Below, in pieces: positions 43,715 through 53,439 of a stretch of 64,000 nt of DNA. The stretch is taken from positions 1,475,050 to 1,539,049 of the forward strand of contig NZ_CP010515.1 in NCBI RefSeq assembly GCF_003431325.1, in the 5' to 3' direction. The notes under the pieces are model-generated. The model did no database searches and was not told the origin of the DNA. It was given only the letters and a program-made list of their open reading frames with translations. A program made the position numbers and the translations under genes. Within the stretch, counting starts at the first letter, position 1. Every line of letters begins with the position of its first letter. The stretch comes from Acidilobus sp. 7A (GTDB taxonomy: Archaea > Thermoproteota > Thermoprotei_A > Sulfolobales > Acidilobaceae).

Positions 43715-44188
43715 TCACCTGGAGCTTGAAGTTTCAACGGCTATAGGCCTCTCAACGGGCACCATGCCCAGGGACAGCTTCCTTAGGAAGCCTTTCGTGG
43801 AGGCTGCCACGTCATTCCTTGATGTAGCCTCAACTATGGGGAAGTACCTAACTTCAAGGGCATCGCTTGCGGCCCTGGGGGCACCGAGGCACCTGTTCAT
43901 AAGGACAGTCACGAGGACGTAGTGGAACATGACCCTGCCGCCTTCGTTCTGGGTTATTATTTCGTCAACATTTACAACACCAAGGGGCTCGCAGCTGAGC
44001 CCCGTCTCCTCCTCGAGCTCCCTCTTCACAGCGTCATAAAGTCTCTCCCCGAGCTCAACCTTGCCGCCCGGTATAGCCCACTTGTCTTGATCAGGCGGCA
44101 CAGCTCTCCTGACCAAGAGTACCTCCTGACCCCTCAGGACCAGGGAGCCGACGCCCACCACAGGCTGGGAAGGGTATAGGCCCCTCAA
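43715..44188 (-). CDS. Nudix hydrolase
   Basis: A 157-residue Nudix protein. The Nudix box GGKVELGERLYDAVKRELEE continues ETGL (residues 41-64), with all metal-binding Glu. It hydrolyses nucleoside diphosphates linked to another moiety, such as ADP-ribose or damaged nucleotides; the substrate is not apparent. The start is TTG 44188. It lies upstream of padR on the same strand. Confidence 0.92.
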   Translation of the reverse strand: MRGLYPSQPVVGVGSLVLRGQEVLLVRRAVPPDQDKWAIPGGKVELGERLYDAVKRELEEETGLSCEPLGVVNVDEIITQNEGGRVMFHYVLVTVLMNRCLGAPRAASDALEVRYFPIVEATSRNDVAASTKGFLRKLSLGMVPVERPIAVETSSSR

Positions 44189-44337
44189 GGCTACCCGTCA
44201 GTGTGAGCGGCTGGACCGGGTAAAACTCTATGAGGTTCTGTGCATACAGACGAAAACATGGAATAGTCGTAGAATATTTTAGTATTCACAGTTAAGTTTT
44301 TAAACCAAAGCCTTTACTTAAGAAAAGGCGACCTAAT

Positions 44338-45132
44338 ATGGCATGGTACTCGCCTCTCGTATATACCCTTACCCACTCGCTTCCGTCAATAATAGAGTTC
44401 ATAATAATCGTCATAATTGGCGTCATAGTGGCCTACGGAGTCGCTGCCGTCCTCAGGAGGGCCCTCTCGCTGAAGTACTTTGATCAGTACCCTGAAGTGA
44501 AGGGCCTCCTGGGCCTAAGCGTAGGCGCCGTCAAGGCCTTCATCATACTGGTCACGCTGGCCATAGCGTTCTCGATCCTGCAGCTGGGACCGGCGACAGT
44601 CTACATGCAGGAGATAGCCAACTACCTGCCGTCCCTGGCCGGCGCCATAATCCTGCTGACCCTCGGCGTGGCCCTCATTAATATACTGGTGGACTACATC
44701 CAGAGGCAGGTGGGAGGGGCCAGCAGCCCGTTCCTGGCCTCCATCTTCAACATACTTAAGTTCGGCCTCTACGCCGTAATAATAACGATAGCGGTCCAGC
44801 TCTCCATATTCTACTGGATACACTTCATCAACCCCTACCTCTTCTATGACATCATAATAGCCTCGGTGATACTGGTTGCGACCCTGACCATCACCGACAC
44901 GGTAGTTGACCAGCTGCTCAAGTCTCACCCTGAGCTCAAGGACGTCGCCGGCTACGGCAGGTTCCTCCTCTACCTGATATTCCTGCTCATAGCCATAGCG
45001 ATAATAGTCCAGCCCTTCACCAACGTAACTAACATAATCTACGCGTTCAGCTGGGGCCTCGCGATCGCCTTCGCCATCGCGGTCATACCGCTGGCCTACC
45101 TGCTGGTCAAGAGGGTAGCGAAGGAGATTTAA
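44338..45132 (+). CDS. Conserved membrane protein related to MscS transmembrane regions
   Basis: A 264-residue protein with about seven hydrophobic helices (for example IIEFIIIVIIGVIVAYGVAAVL, AIILLTLGVALINILVDYI, FLLYLIFLLIAIAIIVQPF) and almost no soluble domain. The repeated helix pairs resemble the conserved TM-helix repeat of small-conductance mechanosensitive channel relatives, but the MscS beta domain is absent. A role in osmotic response is only a guess. ATG 44338. Confidence 0.6.
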   Translation: MAWYSPLVYTLTHSLPSIIEFIIIVIIGVIVAYGVAAVLRRALSLKYFDQYPEVKGLLGLSVGAVKAFIILVTLAIAFSILQLGPATVYMQEIANYLPSLAGAIILLTLGVALINILVDYIQRQVGGASSPFLASIFNILKFGLYAVIITIAVQLSIFYWIHFINPYLFYDIIIASVILVATLTITDTVVDQLLKSHPELKDVAGYGRFLLYLIFLLIAIAIIVQPFTNVTNIIYAFSWGLAIAFAIAVIPLAYLLVKRVAKEI

Positions 45133-45160
45133 TAAAAAATAGTTTTTAATTTACTTTTTT
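45130..45160. terminator. Bidirectional AT-rich terminator
   Basis: TTAATAAAAAATAGTTTTTAATTTACTTTTTT lies between the convergent membrane protein and TusA genes. T-runs occur on both strands, as archaeal terminators need. Confidence 0.6.
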
Positions 45161-45393
45161 GCCGTGACCTTTATGACGGCCACTATCTTGTCCTTGTCCT
45201 CCTTAAGCTCAACCAGCTGGTTCCCAGTCCTCTTGATCCAGGCCTCCACGTCGGGCTTGAAGCCGGGGTCAGTGGCCCATATCTCTAGGACGTCACCATT
45301 CTTCACGTTCCTGTATGCCTTAACTATCTCCGTTATTGGTCCAGGGCACGCGAGACCGCGGGCGTCTATCAGGACTCTCCTGCCCTCACTCAT
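45151..45393 (-). CDS. TusA/SirA-family sulfur carrier protein
   Basis: An 80-residue TusA-like protein with the active-site CPGP motif (RGLACPGPITEIVKAYR) and the two-layer alpha/beta fold end KEDKDKIVAVIKVTAKK. TusA proteins pass persulfide sulfur to tRNA modification, molybdopterin synthesis or dissimilatory sulfur routes. No partner DsrE or rhodanese is adjacent, so its pathway is open. ATG 45393, with a TATA-like CTATAAAAACC about 35-45 nt upstream. Confidence 0.9.
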   Translation of the reverse strand: MSEGRRVLIDARGLACPGPITEIVKAYRNVKNGDVLEIWATDPGFKPDVEAWIKRTGNQLVELKEDKDKIVAVIKVTAKK

Positions 45394-45514
45394 GCTACCA
45401 CTCTCATATTAGAGAAGGGCGTTCTCTCTATAAAAACCTTTATCACATAGGCGCTAAACTTCCTAAAGAGAAGACTTTTAATAGGATTTCTCTAATTAGG
45501 GAAGGGAAATAGTG

Positions 45515-45612
45515 TTTGTTTGCGGCCCGATCGCTCTGGGGCCCGGGCGCGCCTGCGCCCTCCGAACCGATGGAGAAATGCAATGAGCCGCTCTGGGTAA
45601 CGCGCACACTTT
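45515..45612 (+). ncRNA. Candidate structured RNA in the gdhA upstream region
   Basis: A GC-rich island inside an otherwise AT-rich 360-nt gap. A TATA-like CTTTTAATA (about 45476-45484) lies 30 nt ahead. Possible folding: outer GCGGC (45522-45526) with GCCGC (45587-45591), inside it GGGCGC-GCCT-GCGCCC (45545-45560) and CTCC-GAACCGAT-GGAG (about 45560-45575). An ACA follows at 45605. A box H/ACA guide RNA is possible but the pseudouridine pocket was not confirmed. GGAAGGAGGTCAG at 45620-45632 resembles the tail of the hairpin repeats. Confidence 0.4.
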
Positions 45613-45757
45613 CATTACAGGAAGGAGGTCAGTTGGATAAGGGTCCACTTTTTTGATTGTATTTCTTTTATAGCCTATAAGAATAACCCAATTCCTTTTT
45701 TAGTAAGAGCTTATATATCTAGTGGAGTCACTTCTGTATACATGTGAGGTGCGAGGG

Positions 45758-47032
45758 TTGACCTCAAGGCTTGACCCGTATGAGGAGGCCAAGAAACAGC
45801 TCCAGGTAACTGTCAGCATACTTGGGCTGAGTAAGGAAGTTTACGAGATGCTTGCTACCCCTGAGAGGATAGTGCAGGTAAAGGTACCTGTAATGATGAG
45901 GGACGGCAGCATCAAGGTCTTCATAGGCTGGAGGGTCCAGCACAATAGCGCCCTCGGCCCATACAAGGGCGGCGTCAGGTACAGCCCTGAGACGAACCTG
46001 AGCGAGGTCATGGCTCTAGCTACGTGGATGACCTGGAAGAACTCCCTGGCCGGCCTGCCATACGGTGGTGCCAAGGGAGGAATACAGGTCGACCCGTTCC
46101 AGCTAAACCAGTTCGAGCTGATGCAGCTCTCGAAGAACTACTTCTCAGCCATAGCCCCCTTTGTCGGCGTCGACCTTGACATACCGGCGCCTGACGTTAA
46201 CACGAACCCGCAGACCATGGCCTGGTACATTGACGCCTATCAGATGAAGATGGGGAGCAAGGAGCTCGGCGTCGTGACTGGCAAGCCCCTTGAGCTGGGC
46301 GGCCTTGAGACCAGGATATACTCAACTGGCCTGGGCGTGGCGTCAGTCACTCAGGCTGCCGCTAAGAAGCTGTGGGGAGGCATAGAGGGCAAGACCGTTG
46401 CGGTGCAGGGCTTCGGCAACGTGGGCTTCTACACGGCCAAGTTCCTGAAGGAGATGGGCGCGAAGATAGTTGCCATATCAGACATAAAGGGAGGCATATA
46501 CAGCAGCAGGGGACTTGACCCAGAGGCCGTCAAGGAGTACATAACTAAGAAGGGGTCAGGCTTTGTTATAGACTACCCTGACGTCGAGAGGAGGATAACG
46601 AATGAGGAGCTCCTGACGACGGACGTTGACATACTTGTCCCGGCCGCCGTTGAGAACGTGATAACAGCTGAGAATGCCCCCAAGGTTAAGGCTAAGCTCA
46701 TAGTTGAGGGCGCCAACGGGCCCACGGCGCCTGAGGCCGAGCAGGTGCTGGTGAAGAGGCAGGTCGTCATAGTCCCTGACATACTTGCTAACTCAGGTGG
46801 CGTTGTTATGAGCCACATAGAGTGGGTCAACAACAGGATGGGAGGCTGGATAACCGAGGAGGAGGCAAAGAACAAGCTCATGCAGAAGATGGCTGACAAC
46901 TTCAACGCTGTGTGGAACTTCTGGGAAAACAAGCTGGGAGGCATGGGTGGCGCCTACAGCATGAGGTCAGCGGCGCAGGCCATAGCAGTGGACAAGGTAG
47001 TCAGGGCAATGAAGCTCAGAGGCTGGATATGA
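45758..47032 (+). CDS. gdhA: Glutamate dehydrogenase
   Basis: A 424-residue hexameric-type glutamate dehydrogenase linking 2-oxoglutarate and ammonia to glutamate. Substrate domain: GPYKGGVRYSPETNLSEV, LPYGGAKGGIQVDP with the catalytic lysine region, and DIPAPDVNTNPQTMAWYID. Cofactor domain: VAVQGFGNVGFYTAKFL, followed by Asp in AISDIKGG, which points to NAD use or mixed specificity. The TTG at 45758 follows GAGGTG by 6 nt; the longer frame from 45722 has no such support. Likely central in amino-acid catabolism together with the OFOR and permease genes. Confidence 0.96.
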   Translation: MTSRLDPYEEAKKQLQVTVSILGLSKEVYEMLATPERIVQVKVPVMMRDGSIKVFIGWRVQHNSALGPYKGGVRYSPETNLSEVMALATWMTWKNSLAGLPYGGAKGGIQVDPFQLNQFELMQLSKNYFSAIAPFVGVDLDIPAPDVNTNPQTMAWYIDAYQMKMGSKELGVVTGKPLELGGLETRIYSTGLGVASVTQAAAKKLWGGIEGKTVAVQGFGNVGFYTAKFLKEMGAKIVAISDIKGGIYSSRGLDPEAVKEYITKKGSGFVIDYPDVERRITNEELLTTDVDILVPAAVENVITAENAPKVKAKLIVEGANGPTAPEAEQVLVKRQVVIVPDILANSGGVVMSHIEWVNNRMGGWITEEEAKNKLMQKMADNFNAVWNFWENKLGGMGGAYSMRSAAQAIAVDKVVRAMKLRGWI

Positions 47033-47073
47033 GGCACTATTTTTCTCGCCTAGCCTTTTTCTCCCAGCCTTAA

Positions 47074-48075
47074 TCAACTGTCAGACTTCTGGCTGAGGCC
47101 CTTTATGGCAAGCCTTAGGGCCTCCATGCATGCAGCTCTCTCCTTAGCGGATATCTTAAGGGGCTCGCTGATGCCCGCCCTCTTAAGTTCATCCTCGGCC
47201 TGCGAGACCCTGTACGGCTCGACATAGTCCACCTTATTTATGGCAACCACTATTGGGCGCCCCTGGCCAAGGATTGACCTTACGCGATTCAGCAGGCTCA
47301 CCTGCGAGCTGATAGGCATTGTCGCCTCGGGCGACGGGTCCACTAGGAATATCACAGCGCCAGGCAACTCCTCAAGGGCTGCGAGGGCCCTGAGCTCAAC
47401 CTCGTTCATCTCGGAGGGGTCCCTGTCGAGGAGGCCCGGCGTGTCTATCACCTGCACCTCTGAGCCTTCAAAATCGGCATGGCCAACTATGACGTTCTTT
47501 GTCGTGAAGGGGTAAGGCGCTATCTCAGGCCTTGCCCTCGAGATAGTTGATATGAACGTTGACTTGCCCGCGTTTGGAGGGCCCGCCACTATAACTATGT
47601 CCTTGCTCACGTCTATGCCAGGTAGGCCTGCGAGAAACTTCACTGCCTCCCTTATCCTCTCCAGCCCCCTAGAGCACTTCTTGAGCTGCGACATCATCCT
47701 GCCCCTGGCCTCCCTGCCTATGGCCCTGGCCTCCCTCTCGCTCTCAGCTGCCAACAGTGCGTACCTGTAGCTCTCCCACAGCCTCTGGGCCAGGGCCCTG
47801 GCCTTCATGACGCACTCCATGTCTTCCTCCAGCTGCTCAAGGTCAAAGCTTATGGAGAGCAGTCTCCTATAGAACGGGTGAAGCCCCCTCAGTAGGGCCC
47901 TGAGCTGTACTACGGGCTCTGTCTTGCCGACTATTACGTCCTTGACTAGCTCTATGGACCTCCTCTCCCTCTCATAGGTGCTGACGTTGTGGGGGTACCT
48001 GTTCTTGATACGCTGCAGCACCTCGCTGTAGGAGGGCACATGTATCTTCTTGGCAACGCTGGCCGGGTCCGGCAA
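47074..48075 (-). CDS. Nog1-like GTPase
   Basis: A 333-residue OBG-HflX superfamily GTPase. An N-terminal helical domain (residues 1-165, rich in Arg and Glu) precedes the G domain with GPPNAGKSTFI (G1), PFTTKNVIVG (G2), VIDTPGLLDRD (G3) and AINKVDYV (G4). Eukaryotic Nog1 works in 60S subunit maturation, so a ribosome assembly role is likely. The start is TTG 48075. T-rich sequence at 47038-47066 separates it from gdhA. Confidence 0.9.
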   Translation of the reverse strand: MPDPASVAKKIHVPSYSEVLQRIKNRYPHNVSTYERERRSIELVKDVIVGKTEPVVQLRALLRGLHPFYRRLLSISFDLEQLEEDMECVMKARALAQRLWESYRYALLAAESEREARAIGREARGRMMSQLKKCSRGLERIREAVKFLAGLPGIDVSKDIVIVAGPPNAGKSTFISTISRARPEIAPYPFTTKNVIVGHADFEGSEVQVIDTPGLLDRDPSEMNEVELRALAALEELPGAVIFLVDPSPEATMPISSQVSLLNRVRSILGQGRPIVVAINKVDYVEPYRVSQAEDELKRAGISEPLKISAKERAACMEALRLAIKGLSQKSDS

Positions 48076-48091
48076 GCGCTCAGCCCAGTCC

Positions 48092-48652
48092 TCAGGAGGT
48101 CCTGGCCTTAATTAATGGGTCCCTCCCTTCGAGCAGGGCGGCCCCCACGAGCTCAGAGTAGCTTATGAAGGCCTCCCTGTGCCTCCTCACCGCGCTCTCT
48201 ATAGACCTTGGGGAGGCCCCAGACCTCCTGGCGGCCTCAGCAATAGCCCTCGAGGAGCTGAGGCCCATTGCCCTGAGGGTCGCGTAGAGAGCTATACCGA
48301 GCCTGACCCTCTCGGTCCTAGACTTCAGCTCCGGGAAGAACTCCATTATGCTCAGGGCTGTTGAGGCCTCCTCATCATGTTTAGTGGCAGGCGACCTAAG
48401 CCTTATGACCCCGTTTATAACCCTGACGAGCTTGCCTCTCCTGATGGCCCTCTCAGAGGCGTCGCTCAGGGCTAGCTCAAGCTCGCCGAGCGGGGGAGCC
48501 GGGATGGCAACGCGGACCTGCTGCCCACGCTGGGGCTGGGGCCCATCGTCAATGAGGTCCTCTATTATGGCTCCGCAGTCCTGGCAAACCAGGTGACCAG
48601 TCTCGTCGCTCCAAGCCAGCCTTTGGGAGCCGCACCTAGGGCACCTCAGCAC
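48092..48652 (-). CDS. Truncated transcription factor B paralogue
   Basis: A 186-residue TFB relative. The N-terminal zinc ribbon is complete (CPRCG at residues 4-8, CQDCG at 23-27). The B-reader is not recognisable, and only about one cyclin-like repeat follows (ALSIMEFFPELKSRTERVRLG, GLSSSRAIAEAARRSGASPRSIESAVRRHR). Full TFB has two repeats and about 300 residues. Sulfolobus Tfb3 is a comparable short paralogue that activates DNA-damage genes, including ced; whether this is its counterpart is inference. The GTG start lies 5 nt after GGTG. It is upstream of and codirectional with the GTPase, 16 nt apart. Confidence 0.75.
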   Translation of the reverse strand: MLRCPRCGSQRLAWSDETGHLVCQDCGAIIEDLIDDGPQPQRGQQVRVAIPAPPLGELELALSDASERAIRRGKLVRVINGVIRLRSPATKHDEEASTALSIMEFFPELKSRTERVRLGIALYATLRAMGLSSSRAIAEAARRSGASPRSIESAVRRHREAFISYSELVGAALLEGRDPLIKARTS

Positions 48653-48758
48653 GGTCTCACCTTAGGCCTGTCAAGGAGCCCGCTCGTAAGCAGATTTCCG
48701 CACACTCGGTGCTGAGGGGGACAGGGGCCTCAGCGTAGCGTCCAAGGGTTTACCAAAA

Positions 48759-48802
48759 CTGACCTCCTCCCCGCCTGAGGGGAGAGGCCTTCGCCCCCTA
48801 AC
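48759..48802 (-). repeat. Dispersed hairpin repeat, copy D (inverted relative to copy F)
   Basis: On the minus strand it reads GTTAGGGGGCGAAGGCCTC, then TCCCCTCAGGCGGGGAGGAGGTCAG: a 44-nt unit that differs from copy F at 51476-51520 by one G. The hairpin is CCCC(T)CAGG..GGGG. It lies in the 230-nt gap between tfb and xerA, which otherwise shows nothing. Confidence 0.8.
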
Positions 48803-48885
48803 CCTCTCCTTTGTAAAGAGCCTGGCGACAGCCGTAACACTGACCCGCGACCCCTAGCGCGGCCAGCTGACCAAGTCCCAGGGCG

Positions 48886-49854
48886 GTGGTAGGCCTGCCC
48901 GCGAAGAGACTTCAGCAGCCGCCCTCTGACATAACGTCAAGGAGGCTGGGTGATGCGGCTGAAGCATTCATTTACGCGCTCCAGCTCTCTGGCGCCTCAA
49001 GGCTTACAATTAAGTCGTACAGGGCCGCCCTTCAGTCCTTCCTCTCATACGTCGGGGCGGACAGGGCGGCGTCGAACGTCAAAGCTGAGGACTACATAGC
49101 CTGGCTCACAGCGATGAGGTCCCGGGGGCCAATGGGGCCGAGAGGCGGCAGGTGGAGCTCCACGGTTCACTACTACTCGGTATTCGTGAGGAGGTTCCTC
49201 TCTTGGCTCGGCGTCTCAGGTCTGCCCTCAGAGCCCAGCAGGAGGGGCGAGTTTAGCGGTGCCCTGAGCTGGAGGGACGTGGAGGTCATGATGTCAAAGG
49301 CCAGGGACCTCTACGACCTTCTTATAGTCTCGCTTATGGCTGAGTCAGGCCTCAGGGCAAGGGAGGTCGTGGGGCTGACCTGGGGGGACATAGACCTGGC
49401 CAGAGGTGAGGCGAGGGTGAGGGGTAAGTACGGCAAGGAGAGGACAGTTGTCCTGGGTCAAGTGGCCCGCGCTGTGCTCTCAGCCCTGCCGCCCGGGCAG
49501 CCCAACGAGAGAGTTGTTAAGCTCAGCTACCAGGCCATCTACGACAGGGTCAAGTCGATGGCGAGGAGGGCGGGCATCGACGTGAGTAGGGTCAGGCCCC
49601 ACGTGCTGAGGCACACCTTTGCCACGGAGGCCCTGAGGAGGGGCATGAGCCTCCCAGTTCTTCAGAGGTTGCTCGGTCACAGCGACATAAGGATAACGCA
49701 GGTCTACCTACACCTGCTGGACGAGGATGTGAGGAGGGAGTACGAGAGGGCTTTCATGCAGCCACAGCAGCCCTACTACCCGCCCTACCCGCCGCAGGCC
49801 TACCCGCCGTACGTGCAGCCATGGTACATGGGCGCGCCTGGCCCAAGGGGTTAG
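48886..49854 (+). CDS. xerA: XerA tyrosine recombinase
   Basis: A 322-residue tyrosine recombinase of the archaeal XerA type, which resolves chromosome dimers at dif. It has an N-terminal SAM-like domain (IYALQLSGASRLTIKSYRAAL) and a catalytic domain with R in SGLRAREVVGL, K in GKYGKERTVVL, HVLRHTFATEALRRG (H-x-x-R), LLGHSDIRITQVYLH with the last His/Trp position and the nucleophile Tyr. It ends in a Pro/Tyr/Gln-rich tail (QQPYYPPYPPQAYPPYVQP) unusual for Xer. The start GTG 48886 is uncertain: the GGTG-plus-6 rule would point to a CTG at 48895. It overlaps the next convergent gene by 4 nt. Confidence 0.92.
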   Translation: MVGLPAKRLQQPPSDITSRRLGDAAEAFIYALQLSGASRLTIKSYRAALQSFLSYVGADRAASNVKAEDYIAWLTAMRSRGPMGPRGGRWSSTVHYYSVFVRRFLSWLGVSGLPSEPSRRGEFSGALSWRDVEVMMSKARDLYDLLIVSLMAESGLRAREVVGLTWGDIDLARGEARVRGKYGKERTVVLGQVARAVLSALPPGQPNERVVKLSYQAIYDRVKSMARRAGIDVSRVRPHVLRHTFATEALRRGMSLPVLQRLLGHSDIRITQVYLHLLDEDVRREYERAFMQPQQPYYPPYPPQAYPPYVQPWYMGAPGPRG

Positions 49855-50693
49855 ATCATGCCCTCCTCCATTACCTGCTCCCTTACCTTTCTCCTCAGCT
49901 CCCTGCTCTCGAAGGGCATCAGGTCCATGAGGCGCTGCGGCACCTCAAGCTTTGACTCCTTAACCATCCTCAGGACAGCCTTATAAGCGCTGTAGGAGGC
50001 GAGGCCCTCGTCATCGATCTCAGCTTCGGCTATGGCTTTAGCCACGAGGTAGAGGCTCCTCAGCTCGTCCTCGCTGCTAACTATGGCGACCTCGCCGTCG
50101 CCTCCCTTAGCTATCCTTGTCAGGTTGTGGAAGTGGTGGGCTGGCAGCTTAACGGTCAGCGACTCCCCGTTAAGCTCGGCCTCAGGCTCCTCAGGCTCCT
50201 CCAGCTCAGACCCCCTGTAGTCCTCCTCTTCCTCCTCGTTCTCATCGCCATAGTCAACAACGTTGGGGTAAAATATGACTAAGTCATCAGTGTAGGCTAT
50301 AAGCCTGACCTGCCTTATGTGCCTGTATATTTCCTTAGCCACGTTTGTGATGAGATAGTATACCAGAAACACGCTGTCATCATCATATTCATTATCGTCC
50401 ACGTCCTCTCCCCCGTAGTCCTCCTCTTCCTCCTCGCCGGGGCTGACGGCCGTGGAGATTATATCGGTGAGCCAGGTCCAGACCTCGCCCGCGGCGGCCC
50501 TGAGTGTGAAGAAGGAGGCAACCGCAGTTGCGACGCCCAGGAGGGGTGCCACTGCCTGGGGCCATCTGTACAAAGTGGATAGCGCCAGTGCTGCTGAGAA
50601 CACGAGTAATCCCAACAGCGCTGAGGCCGCCACAAGGGCCAGGTAAAGCTTTGTACCCGTTCCTACCAGCCCAACCAGCTTAACGCAGGGCAA
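49851..50693 (-). CDS. Membrane-anchored protein with two acidic tracts, function unknown
   Basis: A 280-residue protein. Two hydrophobic helices at residues 14-70 (LYLALVAASALLGLLVF, VAPLLGVATAVASFF) are followed by a soluble domain with two near-identical acidic stretches (EEEEEDYGGEDVDDNEYDDD at about 86-105, then ENEEEEEDYRG at about 151-161). At DNA level both share about 20 nt (TCCTCCTCTTCCTCCTCG on the plus strand). The C-terminal 90 residues look helical and globular. No known family was recognised. The start is TTG 50693. It lies inside the segment bounded by hairpin copies D and F. Confidence 0.7.
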   Translation of the reverse strand: MPCVKLVGLVGTGTKLYLALVAASALLGLLVFSAALALSTLYRWPQAVAPLLGVATAVASFFTLRAAAGEVWTWLTDIISTAVSPGEEEEEDYGGEDVDDNEYDDDSVFLVYYLITNVAKEIYRHIRQVRLIAYTDDLVIFYPNVVDYGDENEEEEEDYRGSELEEPEEPEAELNGESLTVKLPAHHFHNLTRIAKGGDGEVAIVSSEDELRSLYLVAKAIAEAEIDDEGLASYSAYKAVLRMVKESKLEVPQRLMDLMPFESRELRRKVREQVMEEGMI

Positions 50694-50774
50694 CCCCTAT
50701 TAAGGTTAACCCGTGCGCTGGGCTCTGGTTACGATGTGCTTTGACTAAGGGGAAACTACGCTGTTCTCATGGAA

Positions 50775-50811
50775 CTGACCTCCTCCCCGCCCTGAGGGGC
50801 GAGGCTTTCAG
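50775..50811 (-). repeat. Dispersed hairpin repeat, copy E
   Basis: On the minus strand it reads CTGAAAGCCTCGCCCCTC, then AGGGCGGGGAGGAGGTCAG. Same tail as D and F, but the part before the hairpin differs. Confidence 0.75.
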
Positions 50812-50856
50812 TTGTAAATACGGGCTTGCGTCAGCCTCCCTAGAGAGCCTAACGTT

Positions 50857-51480
50857 ATGTTGATGTTAATAGGACAGGGACTACACGAAGAGCGGGCGAG
50901 CAGGATGCCGAGGGTCGACACAGGCATGTACGTTGTTGAGACGGCTGAGGTGTTCAGCCTGAGCCGCCGTGAGCTGCTGTCTCTCAGGGACTGGGCGCTT
51001 TCAAGCCGCGCGGTCTTTGTCACGTCACCCTCTATAGCCACCGTGGACTCAACTTCAGGACCCCTGAGGCTTGCGCTGGGCGTGGGCTCGCTGGTAGGCC
51101 GCGAGAGGCCTCCGATACCCTACAGGGTCACCAAGTCCTCAGAGTGGGTCGACGGCTGCGTCGCCGGGGCAACGGAGCCCAGGTACCTCAGGGAGGCAGG
51201 TGAGGGCGTTAGGGCTAGAGGAGTGGCTGTGGCAGTTGACTACAAGGATCCGCCATCGCTCATGTTGAACTCCGTCAGGCTTGAGGCCGTTGCTAGTAGG
51301 CACGCCGAGGGGCAGCCGCTATTGATCCTGCTCGAGGATAGCACAGGTGCGCAGCTGCCCCTGCTAGCGCTCAGGGGAGGGGAGTACATTATAGAAATCC
51401 CTGAGGGCAGCGCCGGCGACCTGCTGGAGTATGCCACGTCCCTCTACACAAGCTGCGGGCCCACAAAGGATGGGGGTTAG
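50857..51480 (+). CDS. Conserved-looking protein of unknown function
   Basis: A 207-residue soluble protein with alternating strands and helices (YVVETAEVFSLSRRELLSLRDWALSSRAVFVTSP, GVAVAVDYKDPPSLMLNSVRL, GEYIIEIPEGSAGDLLEYA). No motif was recognised. Codon use resembles the neighbours. ATG 50857. Its stop TAG lies within hairpin repeat F, which also supplies the stop of the convergent gatE. Confidence 0.55.
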   Translation: MLMLIGQGLHEERASRMPRVDTGMYVVETAEVFSLSRRELLSLRDWALSSRAVFVTSPSIATVDSTSGPLRLALGVGSLVGRERPPIPYRVTKSSEWVDGCVAGATEPRYLREAGEGVRARGVAVAVDYKDPPSLMLNSVRLEAVASRHAEGQPLLILLEDSTGAQLPLLALRGGEYIIEIPEGSAGDLLEYATSLYTSCGPTKDGG

Positions 51481-51516
51481 GGGGCGAAGGCCTCTCCCCT
51501 CAGGGCGGGGAGGAGG

Positions 51517-51520
<4 letters not shown>
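51476..51520 (+). repeat. Dispersed hairpin repeat, copy F
   Basis: GTTAGGGGGCGAAGGCCTC, then TCCCCTCAGGGCGGGGAGGAGGTCAG. It fills the gap between two convergent genes. The TAG stop of the upstream gene and the TGA stop of gatE both fall inside it. Confidence 0.8.

Positions 51521-53425
<1,905 letters not shown>

Positions 53426-53439
<14 letters not shown>

Noticed and set aside
48886..48897. CTG 48895 as the xerA start
   Set aside because: It fits the GGTG-plus-6 spacing, but CTG starts are rare; GTG 48886 is kept and the uncertainty noted.
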